Shown here: in pieces, positions 26,090 through 33,159 of the stretch
Numbering within the stretch: position 1 is the stretch's first letter
Layout: each line of letters begins with the position of its first letter
NCBI RefSeq assembly: GCF_943193005.1
Contig: NZ_CALPCH010000004.1
Span: 97,185-161,184, forward strand
Reading direction: 5' to 3'
Source: Pumilibacter intestinalis
GTDB taxonomy: Bacteria; Bacillota; Clostridia; Christensenellales; Pumilibacteraceae
Length of the DNA: 64,000 bases
The notes under the pieces: model-generated
Databases searched by the model: none
What the model was told of the DNA's origin: nothing
Seen by the model: the letters and a program-made list of their open reading frames with translations, nothing else
Position numbers and translations under genes: made by a program

Positions 26090-28498
26090 TCAGAGTTCTT
26101 CGCGTATTTCCACTTTTACGTTTTCGAACGGAACTATCACTTTCAAAATTCCGTCTTTGCGCGAGTATGCCGACGTTTTCACTCCGTTTACGTACACGCC
26201 GTACTTGAATTCGGGCACGCGGAACGAAACGCTGAGTTGCGCTTCCTCGGCTGAGTTAGCACCGTATTGAGCTATTCCCGAAATTTGCACGAAATACTTG
26301 CTTGCCGTCACGTCGTAATAACAACCCGAATACACGAGATTTTCGAGCCGCCACCAATCGAGCGCGGAAGGCATATCGGGCTTAAAGCAAAGAGTGCCGT
26401 TCGCCTCGGTGCTCATTCCGAAAAACGCGTCGGGCACGCCTCTGAACAAAAGAGCCGCTTCCAAAAACTCGCAGTCAACGCCCACAAGTCCGTTTATATC
26501 TTTGCCGTTGTAGTTGCCCTGAAGCGGTATATCGGTGTTGTTGTAATACGCGCGGTAAAACTCTTTGCCCTTTCCGCCCGCCGCCTTTATCTTTTCAAAC
26601 CAAGCCTGCAACGCCGTAATACGTTCGTATCCTTTTTGCACGTTTCCGATACTTTGCGAAAGCACGTCGTAATACGCAAGGTGGAGCGCAGTGCCGCCGT
26701 TTTGTACGTTGCCGTCCCAACCGCAACTGTATTTCCACACAAAGTCGGGGTCTATGTTTTGAGTGTTGAAACGCGGCGCAAGTTCGTAGTAGTATATATC
26801 TTCGCCCGTGCTGTCGTCGCCGCTTACCGTGCGCTCGCCGTTAATCCACTTGAGTATGGACTCGCTCTGCTCTTTCGTGGCTATACCGCTCGTAATCATT
26901 TGCTGATTAAACATAACGTAGCCGTGGTCTTGCACCTCGTCGCTCCCGTCGTATTTGCCAACGTGGAAACGCCCCGTTTCTTCGTTCCAAAACTCGGTTT
27001 GCATGCGGCGTTTACATTCTTGTATATAATAGCCGAGGTTGTCTTTAATCGCAGTGCCGTAAGTATCGAAACCGTTCATTTGCGCGTTCGCGGTTCGAAC
27101 CTCTTCAAAGGCTATGCCGTAACAGTCCGCCATATCTTCGAGATATTTCATGGCTACGAGCGCGTTGTAAAACGATATGTTGCAATAAAGGTTAAGCGTG
27201 GGAAAGGCGTCAACGTCCCAATATCCGTTGCCTATGCCCGTGCCGAACTCGTGCAAGCCCTCGTTGAAATGCCCCACGAGATACTCGGTGCTTATAAGTC
27301 CGTCTTTTCCGCCCAAAGTATAGAGTAAAAAGTTCATTGCCTTGCGTGCGTTGGGGAGCACCGTTTTAAGCAGTTCTTCGTTACGCGAAAACTCGAGATT
27401 GTTTTTTGCCGCAAGTATGTAATTGCAATTGTTGAGCGGCTGTCGGTCGTCGAAATCGGAAGCAACAAAGTCCAAGCTCAAAGTGCCGCGAAACGCCTTT
27501 TTACCCTTGAGCGTGATGCGCAAACCCGTTATCTTGCGCGACGAGCCGAATTCCGCGCCCCACTTATCGCACAAATACATGGGAAACGCGTAATCTTTAA
27601 GTTCCACGCTTGCGCTCGGCTTAAATCCGCGCACGCAAAAGTCGGAGAATTTCACGCATTTGTCCGCGCTGTACTGCGGCGAATCGGAGGTGGTCCACTC
27701 CACATACAAATCGTCGAGTTCCACTCCCGCAACGGTGCTCGAAAAGGAAAATCCTATTCTGAGAAATGGCGCGTATGCGGGAGTTACGTTGAACTTATCG
27801 GTTTCCAAACTGATTTGATTTACGGCGTTTACCGTTGTTATCTGCAATTTGCTCGCCGCAATTTTCGCTTCAACGTCGTTGCCGCCCGCAACCGTCCAGT
27901 CCGCAAGCTCCTTCGAACCGGTAAAATCCCACGCCTTGCCGCCGTCTTTGTGGTCGGGGAACGCCCAACCCATGCCCCAGCTGTTGGCAAAGTTTGTGGA
28001 CGCCTCGCCCCAAATATATCCTTGATTGTCTGCAATCGAACGCGCCGCGGGGAAATTAACGCCCACGGAGTCGTCAAGCTCCAACCACTTGTTCACGGCG
28101 TCGTTGGTTGCGAAATTCTCGGTCATAGTTCCGTTTTGCGAGGACGCGTCCCACCAGCCGCCTATCATGCTGTCCCACTCGCGCCAAGCGGCTCGCGTGG
28201 AATTACCCACCGACGCCGTACCCACGCGGGTGTCGGGATTGTCGCGCATGTGCCGCTCGGCGTACTCGTTCAAAAAGGAATCGAGTCCCGAAGACGGACT
28301 CGCAAAGTTCACAAAGCGAGTTTTCGAGCTGTGCTCTGGCGTGTAGTCCACGTACTTGTATTCTTCCGCAGGCGCGGGCGGCGGGTTTATTGTGCCGCCG
28401 TTGTTATCGTTATCGCCCTTTTTGAAATCGCACCCTATAAGCGCGGCGCAAGCCATAAACGCACTGAGCGCAATGCAAATAAATTTTCTCTTTTTCAT
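26090..28498 (-). CDS. Secreted lipoprotein with a six-hairpin glycosidase-like domain
   Basis: 802 residues. Lipobox AALIGC ends the signal peptide. A beta-rich N-terminal half is followed, from about residue 370, by a helical region with GTGIGNGYWDVDAFPTLN, FNQQMITSGI, DFVWKYSCGWDG and a terminal beta domain (YGVYVNGVKT..). This layout and the YWD and Trp-rich loops suggest an (alpha/alpha)6-barrel glycosidase related to trehalase, rhamnosidase or amylo-1,6-glucosidase clans; the family is not identified. It follows the two permeases by 24 nt, so it probably trims glycans for the same uptake system. Confidence 0.75.
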   Translation of the reverse strand: MKKRKFICIALSAFMACAALIGCDFKKGDNDNNGGTINPPPAPAEEYKYVDYTPEHSSKTRFVNFASPSSGLDSFLNEYAERHMRDNPDTRVGTASVGNSTRAAWREWDSMIGGWWDASSQNGTMTENFATNDAVNKWLELDDSVGVNFPAARSIADNQGYIWGEASTNFANSWGMGWAFPDHKDGGKAWDFTGSKELADWTVAGGNDVEAKIAASKLQITTVNAVNQISLETDKFNVTPAYAPFLRIGFSFSSTVAGVELDDLYVEWTTSDSPQYSADKCVKFSDFCVRGFKPSASVELKDYAFPMYLCDKWGAEFGSSRKITGLRITLKGKKAFRGTLSLDFVASDFDDRQPLNNCNYILAAKNNLEFSRNEELLKTVLPNARKAMNFLLYTLGGKDGLISTEYLVGHFNEGLHEFGTGIGNGYWDVDAFPTLNLYCNISFYNALVAMKYLEDMADCYGIAFEEVRTANAQMNGFDTYGTAIKDNLGYYIQECKRRMQTEFWNEETGRFHVGKYDGSDEVQDHGYVMFNQQMITSGIATKEQSESILKWINGERTVSGDDSTGEDIYYYELAPRFNTQNIDPDFVWKYSCGWDGNVQNGGTALHLAYYDVLSQSIGNVQKGYERITALQAWFEKIKAAGGKGKEFYRAYYNNTDIPLQGNYNGKDINGLVGVDCEFLEAALLFRGVPDAFFGMSTEANGTLCFKPDMPSALDWWRLENLVYSGCYYDVTASKYFVQISGIAQYGANSAEEAQLSVSFRVPEFKYGVYVNGVKTSAYSRKDGILKVIVPFENVKVEIREEL

Positions 28499-28522
28499 CT
28501 CTTATCCTCCGATACGCTTGTT

Positions 28523-29422
28523 TCAGCCTTTAAGACCGGTTACGGCAACGCCCTCTATGAGATACTTTTGGAAAAACACGAACAACGCCACGCAAGGTAT
28601 AGTCATTACCACGCCCGCCGCCATTGCGGAATTTGCGTACGACGTGTCGTTCACCGGTCCGTAGTCGTTATACATGCCGAGCGCGAGCGTGGAAAATTTC
28701 GAACCCGCGTCTATGTAGGTCATAGGTCCTATAAAGTTGTTCCACGCGCCCACGAACGACATATACCCCACGTAGAGCATAATGGGAACGCACAGCGGCA
28801 GTGCGATAGTGAAATACACTCTGAATATGTGAGCTCCGTCTATCTTTGCCGCGTCGAGCAGGTCGTTGGGTATGCCGCGCATGAACTGCCGCATCAAAAA
28901 TATGTTGGTTGCGCCGCCGCCGAACAGGCTCGGAAGCCACAGCGGAGTGAGCGTGTTGAGCCAACCGAATTTGGCGTATATCGCATAAAGCGGTATAAGC
29001 GTGATAACGCCGGGTATCATGAGCGTTGCAAGCACTATGGCGTACACCGCGTCTCTGCCGTGAAATTTGAGTTTTGCAAACCCGAACGCGCAGAGCGACG
29101 AAACGAACGGCACGCCCACGGCGAGAATTACGGCGACTATAAGCGTGTTGCCCAAGTATCCGAGATATTTAGACCCGCTTGTGAATATAGACAGGTAATT
29201 GCCTATTTCTATAGTGCCGCTCGGCGAAAACACGACTTGCTGGAACACGTCGGCGTCGGTAAGCAGACTTAAGCACACCATGATGAAAAACGGAAACAGG
29301 AAGAAGCAAGCAAGCGCGAGAAGCACAACGTATACGCCCGTTTTCTTGGCGGCTCGCGCCGCGATTTCTTTGGGTTGCCGCTTCTTTTGCCCGCGACTCG
29401 GCATAGTAATCTGTGCCTGCAT
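28523..29422 (-). CDS. Sugar ABC transporter permease (MalG/UgpE type)
   Basis: 299-residue CUT1-family inner-membrane permease with six predicted helices. The cytoplasmic EAA loop reads DAAKIDGAHIFRVYFTIALPLC, the segment that docks onto the ATPase. It begins 3 nt after the stop of the other permease with GGAGG upstream. No ATPase gene is present in this operon; such systems often share one MsmX-like ATPase coded elsewhere. Confidence 0.92.
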   Translation of the reverse strand: MQAQITMPSRGQKKRQPKEIAARAAKKTGVYVVLLALACFFLFPFFIMVCLSLLTDADVFQQVVFSPSGTIEIGNYLSIFTSGSKYLGYLGNTLIVAVILAVGVPFVSSLCAFGFAKLKFHGRDAVYAIVLATLMIPGVITLIPLYAIYAKFGWLNTLTPLWLPSLFGGGATNIFLMRQFMRGIPNDLLDAAKIDGAHIFRVYFTIALPLCVPIMLYVGYMSFVGAWNNFIGPMTYIDAGSKFSTLALGMYNDYGPVNDTSYANSAMAAGVVMTIPCVALFVFFQKYLIEGVAVTGLKG

Positions 29423-29425
29423 GCC

Positions 29426-30343
29426 TCAGCCCTCCTCTCCGTAGTAGGCGTTCTTCGAAAAGCGCATAACAACCAAACTGAGCGCGGCGGTTATGAAGAA
29501 CAAAATGAAACTCAACGCGCAACTGTATCCGAACTGCCCCACGCGGTACTGATAAATATTAACCACGTAAAACAGCATCGAGTTTTGCACGCCGCCCATG
29601 TTCACGAGCGTTGCCACCAAGTCGTAAGTTTGCAGAGTGGCTATTATGCTCATTACAAGGTTGTAGATTATCATGGGGGCGCACATAGGCACTGTTATTT
29701 TCACAACCTGAACGAACTTGTTCGCGCCGTCTATACGCGCGCTTTCATACAGCGATTTGGGTATGTTTTTGAGCTGCGCGAGCCAAAGTATCATACTGCC
29801 GCCGAGGTTGAACAGTCCTATAAATATGAGCGACGGCATACTCGACGAGGCTTCGTTGAACCAGCCCCAGCCCTCTATTCCTATCGCCGTGAGTATGCTG
29901 TTCATTACGCCGTAGTTAACGTCGGTAAGTTGGTTCCACAGTATGCCGCTGCACACGGGCGGAATTAGCACGGGCAAATAAAACAAAGCGCGAATGAATT
30001 TCATTCCCCGCATTTCGCGGTTTAGGAGCAACGCGAGCAAGAACGACAGCGCGAGTTGCAAAGGCACGTTGATTACGGCGTACACCGCAGTTACTTTAAG
30101 CGACTGCCAAAAGCGCGACGAATACGCGTACGTGGTAAAGTTACGGTAATAGTTTTTGAGTCCTACGAACGTGCCCCACTCGGTAAAAGAAAACTCGCGG
30201 AGCGGCGTTTCGAAAAAGCTCTCTATAAAGGCGTAAACGAGGGGCGTGGCGGTGAATATCAGCACGCCCAACACTACGGGCAGAATGAACAACCACCCCA
30301 CAACCTCGTCTTTCCATTTGATTTTCTTTACGGCTTTAACCAT
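29426..30343 (-). CDS. Sugar ABC transporter permease (MalF/UgpA type)
   Basis: 305 residues, six predicted membrane helices after a Lys-rich start. EAA loop YESARIDGANKFVQVVKITVP. Partner of the permease just downstream, 17 nt after the binding-protein gene. The substrate is probably an oligosaccharide released by the nearby lipoprotein glycosidases, but it cannot be read from the sequence. Confidence 0.92.
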   Translation of the reverse strand: MVKAVKKIKWKDEVVGWLFILPVVLGVLIFTATPLVYAFIESFFETPLREFSFTEWGTFVGLKNYYRNFTTYAYSSRFWQSLKVTAVYAVINVPLQLALSFLLALLLNREMRGMKFIRALFYLPVLIPPVCSGILWNQLTDVNYGVMNSILTAIGIEGWGWFNEASSSMPSLIFIGLFNLGGSMILWLAQLKNIPKSLYESARIDGANKFVQVVKITVPMCAPMIIYNLVMSIIATLQTYDLVATLVNMGGVQNSMLFYVVNIYQYRVGQFGYSCALSFILFFITAALSLVVMRFSKNAYYGEEG

Positions 30344-30360
30344 TTACTGTTTTTTGCAAC

Positions 30361-31734
30361 CTATCTTATTCCCGTAGAGCTTTCGTAGTATTCTTTGAAA
30401 TCCGCTATCGCCGAATTCCAACTCGCAGAGTTTGCGTTGTTCCAAAAACCGAGCGCACCCGTTACGAGATGTCCTTGATTTGTTGTAGACTTTAGTCTGC
30501 CCTGAAAGTTTACGTCAAGCCCTTGCGTGCTCTCGGAAACATAGGCGTTGTAGTTTATAACCGTGCCGCCCACGTCGTAATTGAGCCACTCGCCCATTGT
30601 GCGCATGCTTTTGAGAGCGGGACACAGCACGCCGAGTTCCGCAACCTCGTTGTAACCTTTAAGCGACATGCAATATTTCAAAAACTCCCATGCCCATTTG
30701 AGTTTGGTTTCATCGGTGCAAGTAGTGGTTATGGCGTAACCGCTACAACCTACTCCGGCAAATCCCTCGCTTCCGCCTTCTTGCACAAAGTTGGGGAACG
30801 CCGCTACGTCAAGTTCCCAATTGTTCATTTCCGCACGCGTCGCGTAGTCGCTCAAGTTTGCGTAAGTGTCTATCATCATTGCCGCGGCGGGAGTTGCCGC
30901 GCTTTTATTGCTGTACGAACCGAACGTACCGCCCTGACCGGTAAGCGCAACGCCATTCACCCAATTTTGGTACCACTCATAGCAGGCTTTGCCTTCCGCG
31001 CTGTCAAATATGAAGCGTCCGCTGTCGTTTATGTAATCCGCGCCGAAATTTTTAACCATGGTGTAGTGCACGGGCGCCCAATTTCGCCACTCTATAGCTT
31101 TTTTGCACTTAACTCCGTTTGCACCCGCAACGAGCTTGTCGCAAGTATCGGTGAATTTTTCCCACGTCCAATCGTCGGTAGGCATATCTATACCCATTTG
31201 CTTGAAAACGGTTTTGTTATAATAAATCACGAGCTTGTTATAGTCGCGCGGAACAAACCAAATGCCGTTATCTTCGCTGTTTATGTGCGTTGTGTCTATG
31301 AGTTCGTCGTAAAATCCCGAGAAGAATTTCGCGCTTCCCTCAAACACGGTTTCGTCGGAGAGGTCTCTGAAATATCCCATGTTTTTGGGGTCGGAATATT
31401 CTGCGTGCTGGTCGCCCGCAGTCCAGCAGATATCGGGCAAAGCGTTAGCAGTTTTGTACCCAATGAGTGCGTCCATCGAGCTGTATTGCTTGCTTATGGT
31501 TATGCTAACCTCGGGGTGCAACTTTTGAAACGCGTTTATCCACGTTTGCATAAGGTTTTTTTCGCTTGCCCGTTGCAATACGCCCACGTTGAGAAATACG
31601 CTCGCCTCTTTGTTGTCGTCGGGTTTTACGTCGCCGTCGGGCTTTTGCGTATTGCTCACCTTGCAACCCGCAAACGAAAACGCCGCCGTAATAACCATCA
31701 GCACCGTTATTATCGCACTTGCTATCTTCTTCAT
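30361..31734 (-). CDS. Sugar ABC transporter substrate-binding lipoprotein
   Basis: 457 residues, cluster B/family 1 type binding protein. Signal peptide with lipobox SFAGC near residue 23; the mature part has the usual opening of these proteins (LMQTWINAFQKLHPEVSITI) and the late ATTCTDETKLKWAWEFLKYC segment. GGAGAG precedes the ATG. It is the first gene of the operon, and two direct repeats and a long palindrome lie upstream as likely operators. Confidence 0.92.
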   Translation of the reverse strand: MKKIASAIITVLMVITAAFSFAGCKVSNTQKPDGDVKPDDNKEASVFLNVGVLQRASEKNLMQTWINAFQKLHPEVSITISKQYSSMDALIGYKTANALPDICWTAGDQHAEYSDPKNMGYFRDLSDETVFEGSAKFFSGFYDELIDTTHINSEDNGIWFVPRDYNKLVIYYNKTVFKQMGIDMPTDDWTWEKFTDTCDKLVAGANGVKCKKAIEWRNWAPVHYTMVKNFGADYINDSGRFIFDSAEGKACYEWYQNWVNGVALTGQGGTFGSYSNKSAATPAAAMMIDTYANLSDYATRAEMNNWELDVAAFPNFVQEGGSEGFAGVGCSGYAITTTCTDETKLKWAWEFLKYCMSLKGYNEVAELGVLCPALKSMRTMGEWLNYDVGGTVINYNAYVSESTQGLDVNFQGRLKSTTNQGHLVTGALGFWNNANSASWNSAIADFKEYYESSTGIR

Positions 31735-31779
31735 TTACCTCTCTCCTTTTCCATGCGGAATTATTGAAACGCCGTTGCG

Positions 31780-31817
31780 GTACACGTGTAACGATTACCC
31801 AAAGTACACGAGTACCG
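31780..31817 (-). promoter_or_regulatory. Two direct repeats before the binding-protein gene (possible operators)
   Basis: GTACACGTGTAACG at 31780-31793 and GTACACGAGTACCG at 31804-31817 match at 12 of 14 positions and are 24 bp apart, so they fall on nearly the same face of the helix. They lie 46-84 bp upstream of the start codon. Confidence 0.5.
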
Positions 31818-31823
31818 AAAACG

Positions 31824-31860
31824 AATTTATACATCTATTTGCTTAATAGATGTATAAATT
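31824..31860. promoter_or_regulatory. Perfect 16-bp-arm palindrome upstream of the sugar operon
   Basis: AATTTATACATCTATT and its exact complement are separated by 5 nt. The inner 20 bp recur inverted at 32022-32041. Suitable as a repressor site; a T-run is lacking, so it is not a good terminator. I could not pick out a convincing promoter for the sugar operon itself. Confidence 0.6.
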
Positions 31861-31978
31861 CAAAATAAGAAAATTGCCGCGCTCGATTTAATCGAATGCG
31901 ACAATGTGGTTTTAATGCGGTTTTATGCGGTTTTGAGTGGAATTTGCAAATTTTTTTGTGAAATTTTCAAAAACCCTC

Positions 31979-32007
31979 TTGACTTTATGCAACTTTAATG
32001 CTATAAT
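31979..32007 (+). promoter_or_regulatory. Near-consensus plus-strand promoter with no known gene behind it
   Basis: TTGACT-17-TATAAT on the plus strand. The next 100 bp hold an imperfect palindrome (32020-32047) and a hairpin terminator, but no convincing coding region. Confidence 0.75.
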
Positions 32008-32013
32008 CAACAC

Positions 32014-32110
32014 AGTAAGAGTACATCTATTAAGCAAATAGGCGTACTTTTTTTATATGCTCAAACGCAATAAAAAGGCAGGCTACGCTCTAACCTGCCC
32101 ATACTTTTTA
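32014..32110 (+). ncRNA. Possible small RNA of about 95 nt
   Basis: The predicted transcript from the orphan promoter starts near 32014 and would end at the GGCAGG/CCTGCC hairpin plus T-run (32077-32110). It includes the stem AGTACATCTATT/AATAGGCGTACT followed at once by seven T's, where a shorter RNA of about 40 nt could also end. I recognise no known RNA family. Confidence 0.35.
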
Positions 32111-32120
32111 TTACAAACAA

Positions 32121-32143
32121 AAAAAACGGCTTTTATGCCGTTT
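32121..32143 (-). terminator. Terminator of the tRNA unit
   Basis: AAAACGGC / GCCGTTTT on the minus strand followed by T's, starting right at the CCA end of tRNA-Ile. Confidence 0.85.
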
Positions 32144-32220
32144 TGGTAGGAATGAGTGGACTCGAACCACCGACCCCCACCTTATCAGGGTGGTGCTCTA
32201 ACCTGCTGAGCTACATTCCT
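32144..32220 (-). tRNA. tRNA-Ile(GAT)
   Basis: Full cloverleaf: acceptor AGGAATG/CATTCCT, D arm GCTC/GAGC, anticodon stem CCACC/GGTGG with loop CTGATAA (anticodon GAT), T arm GGTGG TTCGAGT CCACT... and an encoded ACCA end. Confidence 0.95.
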
Positions 32221-32246
32221 TTATGTGTTTGTATTGTTTCCTATCG

Positions 32247-32318
32247 CCCCACCTTATACTCGCTTCGCTCGTGCTACGTAGCAGTCGGTGGTGCTCTAAC
32301 CTGCTGAGCTACATTCCT
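32247..32318 (-). pseudogene. Broken tRNA-Ile copy with a 29-nt insert in the anticodon loop
   Basis: Positions 32287-32318 repeat the 5' half of tRNA-Ile exactly (acceptor 5' strand, D arm, CCACC) and 32247-32257 repeat the other side of the anticodon stem. Where the intact gene has three bases (CAG on the plus strand), this copy has 29, with the palindrome GCTACGTAGC. The T arm and 3' acceptor strand are absent. Confidence 0.8.
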
Positions 32319-32366
32319 ATAATGTTTTATTAAAAATAAATGCTTTCGTTTGCGGCGATGAGTTCG

Positions 32367-32442
32367 TGGTGGAGGTAAGCGGATTCGAACCGCTGACCCC
32401 CTGCTTGCAGGGCAGGTGCTCTACCAGCTGAGCTATACCCCC
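32367..32442 (-). tRNA. tRNA-Ala(TGC) with C at position 33
   Basis: Cloverleaf with acceptor GGGGGTA/TACCTCC (one G-T pair), D arm GCTC/GAGC, anticodon stem CCTGC/GCAGG, T arm AGCGG TTCGAAT CCGCT and encoded CCA. The loop reads CCTGCAA, giving anticodon TGC but C rather than the near-universal T at position 33. Confidence 0.93.
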
Positions 32443-32469
32443 ACGTTTGCCGCAAACGACAGCTTAAAT

Positions 32470-32498
32470 ATAATATCAAATATACGTAAAATTGTCAA
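32470..32498 (-). promoter_or_regulatory. Promoter of the tRNA unit
   Basis: Minus-strand TTGACA-17-TATTAT, about 28 nt before the 5' end of tRNA-Ala. Confidence 0.8.
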
Positions 32499-32537
32499 AC
32501 GATATTAAGCGATTTTGAGAAAAAAGCATAAAAAATT

Positions 32538-33014
32538 TCAAGAGCGGTCTTTGTGCGGCTTGTGCTTATGCTTGCGGGATTTGTTGGTGCCGTATTCTTC
32601 TGCTTTATCTTCGCTACGGTGCGGCTGTTCTTCCAAAATTTCCACGTCGGCTATTTCCACCGACTCCCTCTCGAACTCGTCGGGAATATAAATCTCGTTG
32701 CCGAAATCGTCGTAATATTTGGGGTCGTATTCGTATCCGTCGGGCTCGTCGTCGAAAAGTCCGAAACCGCCGAACAATCCTCCGAATATATTGCCGAGAT
32801 TGCCGAAAATACTGCCGCCGAAGATATCTTCGAAAATACCGCCGCCCGAACGCGACATACGGACGTTTTTGGGGTCTATTTCGCGGCGTTCCTCTGCGGA
32901 CTGCTCGTGTTCGATTTTATCGGGCTCTACGGGAATTACGGCTTTTACCGTATAGCCGCAACGCAAACATTTCGCGCTCTTTCCCATATCGTGTCCGCAT
33001 TTGGGACATTTCAT
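32538..33014 (-). CDS. Zinc-ribbon protein with Gly/Phe-rich and acidic regions
   Basis: 158 residues. The N-terminus forms a four-Cys zinc ribbon (CPKCGHDMG, CLRCGY). Residues about 57-88 are a Gly/Phe/Ile-rich repeat (GGSIFGNLGNIFGGLFGGFG), followed by an acidic stretch and a His/Lys-rich tail. I recognise no enzyme domain; the pattern suggests a self-associating or scaffold protein. It has its own promoter (TTGACA-17-TACTAT) and ends just before the tRNA promoter. Confidence 0.75.
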   Translation of the reverse strand: MKCPKCGHDMGKSAKCLRCGYTVKAVIPVEPDKIEHEQSAEERREIDPKNVRMSRSGGGIFEDIFGGSIFGNLGNIFGGLFGGFGLFDDEPDGYEYDPKYYDDFGNEIYIPDEFERESVEIADVEILEEQPHRSEDKAEEYGTNKSRKHKHKPHKDRS

Positions 33015-33056
33015 TGCTTCGGCTCACTTCCTTGTACTGAACTTACTGTACAAAAT

Positions 33057-33085
33057 ATAGTACCACTTCGGCGCGGTTTTGTCAA
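33057..33085 (-). promoter_or_regulatory. Promoter of the zinc-ribbon gene
   Basis: Minus-strand TTGACA-17-TACTAT, 42 nt from the start codon. Confidence 0.7.
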
Positions 33086-33104
33086 GGAAAACTAAACCGA
33101 GAAA

Positions 33105-33134
33105 AAACGGAAGCCGCTATTTTACGGCTTCCGT
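33105..33134 (-). terminator. Terminator of the hydrogenase operon
   Basis: AACGGAAGCCG / CGGCTTCCGTT with an 8-nt loop, followed by T's on the minus strand, 26 nt after the hydA stop. Confidence 0.9.
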
Positions 33135-33159
33135 TCCTATTTTTTTACAAACTTGTTTA

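Noticed and set aside
32057..32149. A 30-codon frame after the orphan plus-strand promoter
   Set aside because: It has no ribosome site, runs through two terminator hairpins and ends within the tRNA region.
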